Assembly: GCA_026214975.1 (NCBI GenBank)
Contig: CM047813.1
Coordinates: forward strand, 30,716,589-30,780,588
Origin: Gentiana macrophylla
Lineage: Eukaryota > Streptophyta > Magnoliopsida > Gentianales > Gentianaceae
Reading direction: 5' to 3'
Length of the DNA: 64,000 nucleotides
The position numbers and the translations under genes were made by a program. Shown here piece by piece: positions 55,801-64,000 of this stretch. The notes beneath the pieces were generated by a model, which searched no databases, was not told the DNA's origin, and was given only the letters and a program-made list of their open reading frames with translations. The stretch's first letter is position 1. Each line of letters opens with the position of its first letter.

Positions 55801-57240
55801 TCTGACAAGATCAATGTAAACACTTAAGTAAACCATAGAGGATGAATGGTTTTTTCCAAACACTTCCTCTTTTTACTTCTTTCGGGATGATGCTAAGCGT
55901 TCCAATCTTATGGTGAAGATGAGAACCGCAAATGCTAAGTGATGATGAACTCTGAGTTGGTGTAGAGCTGAGTACAAGAACAAAAATAGTGAGGGAAAGT
56001 GTAATCAAATCAGACACCAAATAAGATGGTAGATGCATTGGATTCAATCGGACCATATACCGGATACCAGTTGCATTATCGTATGAGATTCCATACGTGA
56101 TACCGGATGAGGCCAAATACGATACCAGGTGCAATTCAAGATACAATACCAGATGCGACACCAGATGAATTTATCCTTTAGCTCAGACAATGCGTTATGT
56201 GGAAAACAATCAAACACACAAATATTACCAAGGATTGAAGATCGATTCACAACAATTTCCACCTATTGTTTATTTTCACACTTATTTATTAGCTCCCACT
56301 TATTTCACCCATGGAATGAAAGACAATTCCAAATCCGTTTTGGACAATTCATACCAAAAAAAAAAATTGAATTCGTATTTCCAGAAGCAACACATAACCA
56401 TCCTACATAGCAAAACCATTTATCTTATATGCACAAACTCCAAAAACTGCTTCCAACAAGGCTTAGTTAACTGACTCAACTCCATTTCTATAATAGAATC
56501 TATAGATTTCAACCCATAGTTCGCAAATATGACAAGTATGAATTTTTTACCACATATTGTTTCACGAATATCCACAAATTGACAATATAATTCTTATCAA
56601 GTTAATCAACAAGTACCACAATCAATGCATGATTCAACAGACTTATCAATCAAAGATCCAAATGACGAGTAGCAACAATTCAACAAGTCGCAAAGTTCAT
56701 ATTTCATGTTAAAAAAATAGAGAAACCTAGTACATCGACAAGATCTTTCTTACTTGTCAGATACTATCCTTCTTCTTGAAACAAATGTATATTTTCAGCT
56801 CGTAACCCATATACTTACATAAAACTGTCGCCAAAATAAGCAACCACATGAAAAACAGAGAACAACAGACGTCATAATCTCCGTCGGAATTTGCTCCGAT
56901 CAGTTTCCTAAGGGTAGCAGTCGGGACAACTAGCTGCAATTATCTGTCTAGCGACAGTTTTGCGAAATTATGACTTTTGTGCTTTTATTTTAATAAGGTT
57001 TTTGTGCAATCTAATAACCGATTTATAGTTTTTCAGAAAGCAAAACACTCTCTTATAAGCTAATAAAACCTTATTTAAACGTAAAGACATTGAAAAAGAC
57101 AATACTACCCTTACAATATTATTTTTTTCTTGAAACGATCATTTTATTAACAACCCTCAAAATGAGGTAACCCAATTTACAATAGTATTCATAAAAAATG
57201 GGACACCCCAAAAAACTAATCTGAAAATTTTGAAATTAAA
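55801..57240. other. Pocket without transposon coding, possible old gene piece
   Basis: No LTR or transposon protein motif. On the minus strand a 5'-exon-like stretch (about 56940-56825) ends at TTTTATGTAAGTATATGG, a strong plant donor, followed by T-rich intron-like sequence that ends near TTGTTGGAAGCAG (about 56449). The coding content is not recognised. A short field of ATACCAG(A/G)TGC repeats lies at 56060-56165. Confidence 0.35.
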
Positions 57241-57328
57241 CAAGTAGTTTGGCTTAAGTGGTAAGTGGCTTGAAAATGCACAGGGAGGTCACCGGTTCGA
57301 TTATCTTCTGAGGCGCCATGTTGAAAGT
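57240..57328 (+). mobile_element. tRNA-derived SINE head (possible)
   Basis: TGGCTTAAGTGG (about 57249) resembles the pol III A box and GGTTCGATT (about 57295) the B box, 46 bp apart, with GGGAGGTCACC between them as in plant SINEs. No cloverleaf can be drawn with confidence. Its right side is cut by an LTR fragment. Confidence 0.5.
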
Positions 57329-58118
57329 GTTGGATGTAATATCACCGGACGGATCTAGATCCGCCCGATTACGCAGCGGAATAACAAGGATCACGATCAA
57401 TATAACATTAAAGTACATAATTTAAGATCTACCTACAAGAAGGTTGGATCTACTTACCAATCAAAAGATAAGCCGAGATCCAAAGAATAAGCCGCGATCC
57501 GAGAATCGAGAAGCCATAGTCTTCCGATGTGTATCTCCAAGCAACTACCGGTGGATATCGATCCTTGATGCTTGACCTCCTTGATATGCTACCCGGAAAA
57601 TCCCGAAGATTTTCCCAACTCTAACCCTAAGCTTTGGCCAAATTCCTTAGCTTATTTTGCGTGTATGTATGCGTGTATGTGTGTTATAAAAGGATTAGGA
57701 GAACTCTCTTTATATAAGAGAGAAATCCTTGTCCTCCAAGGATTTAATAATTAATACAAAATCAATTATAATAATCATTTTTCATAAAAGATACTTCTAG
57801 AATAATCTAGAATATTTAAGGATCAATCTAATATATTTTCCTTAATTAATTATTCAACAAATAAACAATTAATCACATGTTTTATAATTATCAAGAAAAC
57901 TAATTCCTTAATAAATAATAAGGCAAGAACACGCCTATCAACCCTAAAATTAGGGTTTCACACGCCACACTCAATTATGGGCCGAGTCCACGAAAAATGT
58001 CTTTTCCATGTATTTAATTATTTATCCCACTAAATAATTATTCGCACATCAATTAAATAGTCCAACTACTTAATTATTATTGAGGCCAAACGTCAAGAAA
58101 CATATGCATGTTAGGAGC
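57329..58118 (-). mobile_element. LTR fragment of copia family B (copy I)
   Basis: On the minus strand it ends CATCCAACA and shares with the B LTR the phrases TTAAATCCTTGGAGGACAAG and TATATAAAGAGAGTTCTCC and the CGTGATCC...CCGCTGCG end. Only the right-hand half of the LTR is present because element H is inserted at 58119. The remainder should lie beyond the window. No primer site follows its end, so it is a 3' or solo LTR. Confidence 0.75.
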
Positions 58119-59872
58119 TGTTAGGTGTAGTGCCCGAAAGACAATTTGTGTAATTGTTTTTAATAATAAATGACAGAATTTATCTCACCTTATTACTTGC
58201 TTTGTGCTTGTAAAGTAATACACTGCTGCAAACCCTAAGTATATCTGTATGTAACCACTTAACTCAGTGTATGGATTACACGTGATGATTGAGTTAGTGG
58301 TGATATGCTTAAATTGTTAGTCCGTGGTGAACTTAATCAGAGTTTAGGGTCTCTTGATTAAAACACCACTCTTAGGGTGTGATAGTCTTATCCGGACTAT
58401 CGGTAGAGGGTACCTACGTGGGGCATTTATATATGATGGCATTCATATAGGACTGGACCGATTTAATATGAATTTCTCGATATAATTCCGTAATCGAGGA
58501 ATCTTATTAAATCATTAGATGATCATATATGGATCAACCTTAATCCTGAGGTGATCACAGGGTGCTGCTTGTCTCCGGGTAGTGTTTGATGTGTTAGTTA
58601 CGGTCCACTTAAATATGTGTTCCAAGCCACTTCTCATTGGCACTATCTCCTGATGAGTGAGTAGTTCTGATTTTCACAGACATGGAATCCATTCCTTCCT
58701 GCGGGAAGTAGAGAGACAGTCCCTTTATTTGTTAGTCCTAAGAAAGTGATCGATCATGGGAGTTCGCATTTGACTAATTAGCTACTAGTCAGATATGCAT
58801 ACTAATTGATCATCAGGGGGTTAATGGTAAATAAGGATAAGATATTCTGAGTCGGGTTCACGGAGACTTCCCACTCGAATGGATGATCTATGGAGGGTTA
58901 ATCCATATGTAGTGATTATATCAATGGACGCTTATTCACTCTATGGGTTGAGTATAAGTATACATCTATAATTGGTAGAGTTCGATTTCGGGTTTATGGT
59001 GGCGTAATCCCGGAATTAATAATTATATTCGCTTGATGAATAATTAATTATTGAGCTACTGGTTATAGGTCCATGGTCCCCGATGTAAAGCTTCGTAATT
59101 CGGACTATAATCTTGTTATTTGGGCTCAATTGATAATTAATTGGTTGGGCTAATTAATTGATATGCATGGATATTATTTAGTTGGGCTTTAATAATATAA
59201 TCTGTGAAAAAGACATTTTACGTGGGCGCAGTGAGCTTAGTGTGGCGCCAATATGTCTTGGATTTTCCAAGAAATTAGTTTTCTTGGATAATGACATATT
59301 GTGTAATTAGTTATTTATTTATTAAATAATTAATTGGATGAATAAAAGAAAATAATTTATTTATTATTTATCTCTTAACTATAAGGATAATTATATTTTC
59401 TTATTATAAGATTATAATTATCTCTTTTTTTGTTGGATAATAATAATTAGAATTATCTTTTTTATTTGTTTAAACCGATTGGGTATAGGTTTTCTCTCTT
59501 GATTTTGCCTATAAAAAGAGAGTTCTCCCTGAGCTAGGTGTGAAGAGAGCCACGAAATTCATAGAGAAAAAGGCTAAGGAGTTCGATCCTTAGCTCCACT
59601 CGATTGGAGAAAAACTTGGAGTTTTTCTTGGAAGCATATCAATGAGGTTCTCATATCAAGAAGGGTGTCCACCAACCACCGTTTGGAGAACACATTGGAA
59701 GATCAAGACTTCTCATCCTAAGATCAAGGCGTCTCTTCCCGATATTGGTAACATGATCTTAACCCCCTTGTAGTAGTTTAAGTCCTTTAATTATGTATTG
59801 TGTTGTATAAGTCGTGATCCATCCGCTGCGCGTAGATCTAACTCGTTTAGATCAAAGATCCTACATCCTTCA
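58119..59872 (+). repeat. 5' LTR of element H
   Basis: 1754 bp, starts TGTTAGGTGTAGTGCC, ends CATCCTTCA; homologous to the B LTRs over its whole length, with a diverged stretch at about 59200-59480. TATAAAAAGAGAG box at about 59510. Confidence 0.9.
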
Positions 59873-59874
59873 TG

Positions 59875-59886
59875 TGGTATCAGAGA
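59875..59886 (+). promoter_or_regulatory. Primer binding site of element H
   Basis: TGGTATCAGAGA two bases after the LTR, as in element B. Confidence 0.87.
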
Positions 59887-61975
59887 AAGGTTCCACGATT
59901 TATATAGTCATAATCATAATTAAACGATTTAAAGGAGTGGAATTGCATGTAGGTAAATTTTATTTATTGTTTTATGCATTGATAATGATTGGTCGTTGTG
60001 GTTGAAGAGATGGATTGAGGGTTGGCACTGTTTACCCATTAGATCTATTGTAAACTCATATAAACGAAGAAAAATCGTTCATATGAGTATAGGAAATTAT
60101 GTAATTTATTTGTTATTGCAATTTTAATTTCCTGAAAATAGATCTGTTTAGTAGCTGTTTAGTTATTTAGTTTTTCCCGTTGATCGAGCCGTTGAAACGA
60201 CGATCCCTCCGGTCAGAATCAAGAATGCAAGATGATGAAAAATTCCAGAAAATTAGACGTCGATCGGAGTTCGTTTTGATATCCGTTCGTTGCTGCAAAG
60301 AAGCTGCTCTAACAGAAAAATGAAGGATTCACAGAAACCCTACCTGTGACTTCCTCGAATTTCTGGGTGAGTTTGGACCGTTGAAACGCAAATCCAACCG
60401 GTAAAATCGATAAATACGGAGTTTTTGACGTGACGTGGAATAAAAATTTCAGGTCAATCGGAATTCATCTCGATTCCCGATCGGCCTCGGGAAGTCTTTG
60501 AGGCGCTGCTGTAAAAGTCTGATCCAGCAGCAAGTTGGGCGGCTCACCGGAGAAAATTGACAAGTCAAAAATCCGATCCAACCGTCCAATTGAAACCTAA
60601 GGAGTGAGTAACAGATCTGGAAAGTTTTGTCACGATCCGAGTTCGTTTGGTTTGCCAATCGTCGAATATTTTGAACAGCTGCAGATTATGTTAGAAAATA
60701 GTAAACCCTAGTTAGGGTTTGGTTATTTATTTTCTAATAGGTTAGATACGGGGGTGCCAACGGTCCATCTCGGTGTTTATTTTCCGCACTATAATACATG
60801 TTTAGATTGTATGAGTAGAACCGGAAAATTGCCATGACATGCATCATATCATGAATTCCACTCCATATGCATACATGTAGCAATTAATTCGAGGAATTAG
60901 TTAGGGATGTATAAAACACGCAATTAGTTTTAATTAATTGTTTGATATTAATTAGAAACTAATTAGGGTAAAAACCGAGGAACACGGGTTTTTTTTCAAT
61001 CGTCGAGGTTGGGTGATGGATTCTCGGTGAATCCCACTCTGCGAAAGCATAAGGAGTAAAATCCCGAAACCTCGTGGTTAAGGTGTTGGATTCTCGGTGA
61101 ATTCCACCTTACCTAGACGAGATTACGTTTTTGTTCCGTAGTGTCTACGTGAAAGTTTGATGTTTAAGGATTGGATAATCACGGGCAAACATGGTTCGAA
61201 AGTGGTTTAACTTGGGTGATCAACAGTAGCTACGGCTCGATCGACTTCACCTCCACGTGTGGCGTTTGCACGGGTCTCAGCAAGGTGAGCCATCCGAAGA
61301 GCCACTACGGCTCAACGGAGCTCCCCTAGTCTTGACCCATCCGACGGCCACATATGTTCCAACGAATAGGTCGGGTGGGCTACCCCACGTAACCGACAAC
61401 ATTCGGGCCAATGATTTATTGTTCCTTAATGTAACATCAAGTCCAAAAACGTGATCAGTAAACCCACCACTTTTTTCAAAATATTGAGTGGGAGCGGGAG
61501 AGGCGACAACCGACCCCACGGCCTCTACTTTTGACACAAGCAACGTGAGAGAATGGTGACGCCTCATGCCGGCTTTGATTTCGGCCCCCTAAGAAAGGCC
61601 TTCACCGCTATCAAAATTCAAGGCTTGGTCTCCGAAAGGATAAGATTTTGGGTACTCGCCAGGTCACTGACCGACCCTAAGGCGGCACACTCGGAGTCTA
61701 CCTAAAAATCTGAGATAGTATGTCACACTCATAAAGGGTATTTTTAGAAGTACCTTGGCTGAAAAAGGAAAGGTGATTGACGATCACAAATGAGATGTTC
61801 GATTCTCAATCTGATCTTCAATATTAATCGAAACCTCTTTGACCTACCCTGAGGCGGCACTGAGGCATTAGATTAAATCCTTGGAACGGTAGGATAGACT
61901 ATAAGTACTTAGTATATGTTCCTAAAATTTATTAGTAGTGTATGATTTTGATTTATTTTCTGTCAATTTTATTTA
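59887..61975 (+). other. Untranslated leader of element H
   Basis: Colinear with 24832-26880 of element B, including the GATTCTCGGTGAAT repeats and the GTGGGAGCGGGAG tract at about 61488. Differences are scattered substitutions and small indels. Confidence 0.8.
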
Positions 61976-64000
61976 CAACTATTTATATATCTCTCTAGGG
62001 TGCTAGACTGCTAGTGTAAAATTGACTAGTAATGACTTCGTTAAAAAGTGGTAAGTAACTAGAACGTTGTACTTATTGATCTTACATGCGATTAATTTTT
62101 CGGAAGAGATATTTCTCTTGAGCCTACAAGACTTAAGTGACGTAAATAAGTATGTCACTGCTGTCACTCGTGTTGAACGAGATACAACCATAGTTAGTTT
62201 GAAAGATGATTGGGACGATAAAATTCTTCTAGTGAATTTTAATTGTGTAGTGTCTACACGAGAAATTTTCTAATAGAAAAATTAGAGAATCATAAATTAA
62301 AGTGTCGCTAGTTAGATGGTACTTGGAACCGATAAACTAGTGTGAGCTTTTATCTGTTGTTTTTCTAATTTATTAGAAAATTAGTCTCACTGGGTAACAC
62401 TTTCATTAGACATCCCACAGTTCACGAGTAGTGTCTACTCAAACGAACTGCTAGTTCAAGACTATTTCCTTTTAAGGAAAGTCAAGAATGGGAAAGAATG
62501 TCTACAAGTGTTAATCATCTAAACTAAGATTGAGGCTAAACCGAAATATTAATTAAAGAAAGTATAGGATAAGGAAAGTGATTTGGATCACTAACCAATG
62601 AATCCTTAGCGACTTTCTTAACCGAGTAACTCGACTTCGGTAGCTTAGTTCTTTGGAAGAACAAGGAAGCTATGCATTAACAATTAATAAAGTAGACAGC
62701 GGGCGTAATTTCAATTTAGAATAGTCGAAGTGATATAAGGAAATGAATTTCGGATTCTATCCTTGAATATCACAGAAAAATTTATTTTTCAATTTACAAA
62801 TTCGTTGAAACAAATGGATTCACTTTCATCTCGATACTACAATTGCCTTAAACAAAGTGAAGATGATATTTGTAGTACGAATCTGAGACTCGTACTTTTG
62901 TTTGATAAAGACAGAACCACTAAGAAAAGCTGAATATGTATGTGTAACACATCTAAAACTATTAAAGGTAAAAGGTTTCCGTATTAAGATAAACGACCCT
63001 TCAATATCTATTAATTAGTGCATATATCCTACAGATAAGACCTGACGACTGGCTAAGGGTGATTCCTATCTCCCAGTTTAGGAACACTATCTCAAAGGAA
63101 CAATGACTAAGTTTCCTTTCAATTGGGAGAGGGTAATAGATTTGAAGAGGTAACATAGCTTGTTCATAATGACCTTCGGGGTCTAGTGAGAGATACAAGC
63201 TAGTGGGAGATTTTGAATGGTGACATTTTGTCTGATAACTACTCAAAACGCTGGTTAGTTTATCGAAAGAATACGAGGAGGAGTCTCTGATTTTAGCAGA
63301 GAATAGAGTATTCCATGCTCAGAAAAAGGCGATCGCATAGTCTTTGGACTGATGCTCGGCCTGCCTTCAAGTGGAGTGTTTTTCACTGAGGAAGAAACCG
63401 TAGCCTCGCCTTGCATAGTTAGTTATATGCTACAATACACTGCTTAACTCGGTTAAGATATTGTTGCAAAATAACGGTTACATTATTATGTAAACCGAGA
63501 AGTCTACCTAGAAGATGCTCGTGAATTTATGGATAAGGAGTGAATTCGGTTCACACCACTTCCGTAAATGTAGGCATTTAGCACTTAGTGCTTGAATGTA
63601 GGACTGGAGATTTTGCACACACACACAGAATATAACTATTCATGAAATATCTTAATGTGACGAGTGAAGATTGGTTATAAGATTCTTGAGATCAGAAAGT
63701 GATGGTTGGACTGTCACACCCTTTCTGAAAGAATACATAGATCACAACCTTAGACCTTGGACTACGGTTACTCTAGGAAGTTACTATCTGATTTAGTCAG
63801 GCCACGTCCAACATCGGATGTTGGTGACTACACTGATAAATACTACTAGATCAGAATGTCAATCCACCTAAAATGCAGTGGGAGTATGGTTTAACCGTTG
63901 ACCCATTGTGGTTTTGTGGACTTTACAATTTTCAGGGTGATTGATAACTGTAGGCTCTTGGTGGGTGTATAGGATTCTCGATCATAGAGGTTGGTTTGAA
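61976..64000 (+). other. Non-coding interior of element H
   Basis: No frame above 82 codons and no retroelement protein motif on either strand. Purine-rich GTGGGAG words occur near 63202 and 63882. The boundary with the B-like leader falls where B has its gag start. Confidence 0.6.

Larger units (their letters stand above)
58119..64000 (+). mobile_element. Element H, family-B LTR retrotransposon without gag-pol, partial
   Basis: 5' LTR 58119-59872, primer site, and leader to about 61975, all closely similar to element B. Where B starts gag (26899), H turns into unrelated non-coding DNA that runs to the window edge. The 3' LTR is not in the window. It looks like a non-autonomous derivative that keeps the parts needed for packaging and priming. 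Confidence 0.82.

Noticed and set aside
57249..57319. Functional tRNA gene
   Set aside because: Box-like words are present but no cloverleaf stems pair, so a SINE or tRNA relic is more likely.

Overview
This is nuclear DNA of a flowering plant, most likely a eudicot. It is A+T-rich, carries plant copia elements primed by initiator-Met tRNA and Athila-type gypsy elements primed by tRNA-Asp, has Stowaway-like and MULE-like MITEs and a TRIM, and starts with the first exon of a plant AAA-ATPase gene. No rRNA gene, functional tRNA gene, CRISPR or bacterial feature was seen. No search could be run, so family names rest on motifs and on terminal structure read by eye.

Layout. 1-1721: 5' end of a host gene on the minus strand (coding exon, leader intron, leader exon, TATA box). 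1722-3675: intergenic DNA with a Stowaway-like MITE that contains a second MITE. 3676-55640: a very old copia family (called A here), present as three head-to-tail internal fragments separated by two LTRs (14858-15247 and 17198-17485), opened up by later insertions. 55640-57330: a pocket without recognisable transposon coding, ending in a SINE-like sequence. 57329-64000: an LTR fragment (copy I) cut by another element (H) that runs off the right edge.

Insertions were resolved by matching terminal repeats and 5-bp target duplications. Copia E is 4645-14003 (aaagg) and has a minus-strand solo LTR at 11159-12798 (atcgc) in its 3' LTR. Copia D, on the minus strand, is 17956-22902 (gttga). Copia B is 23088-47710 (tcaat). 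Athila-type G is 30139-45142 (cctac/gctac) and sits inside B. A MULE-like MITE at 35484-36027 (10-bp duplication) sits inside G. The non-autonomous gypsy-type F is 48183-53683 (agttg). A TRIM is at 55063-55417 (ttaga). The deepest nest is A > B > G > MITE.

Almost all transposon genes are broken by stops, frameshifts or deletions. The longest intact frames belong to G: a protease-bearing frame (32774-34462), a reverse transcriptase frame (34474-35442) and an Athila-type 'putative plant transposon protein' frame (39298-40485). G appears to carry two genes of that last type. Other notable points are plant-telomere-like CCCTAAA units inside the MULE-like MITE, an inverted duplication present in only one LTR of E, nearly identical LTRs around the ruined body of D, and element H, which keeps the LTR and leader of family B but has unrelated non-coding DNA where gag-pol should be.
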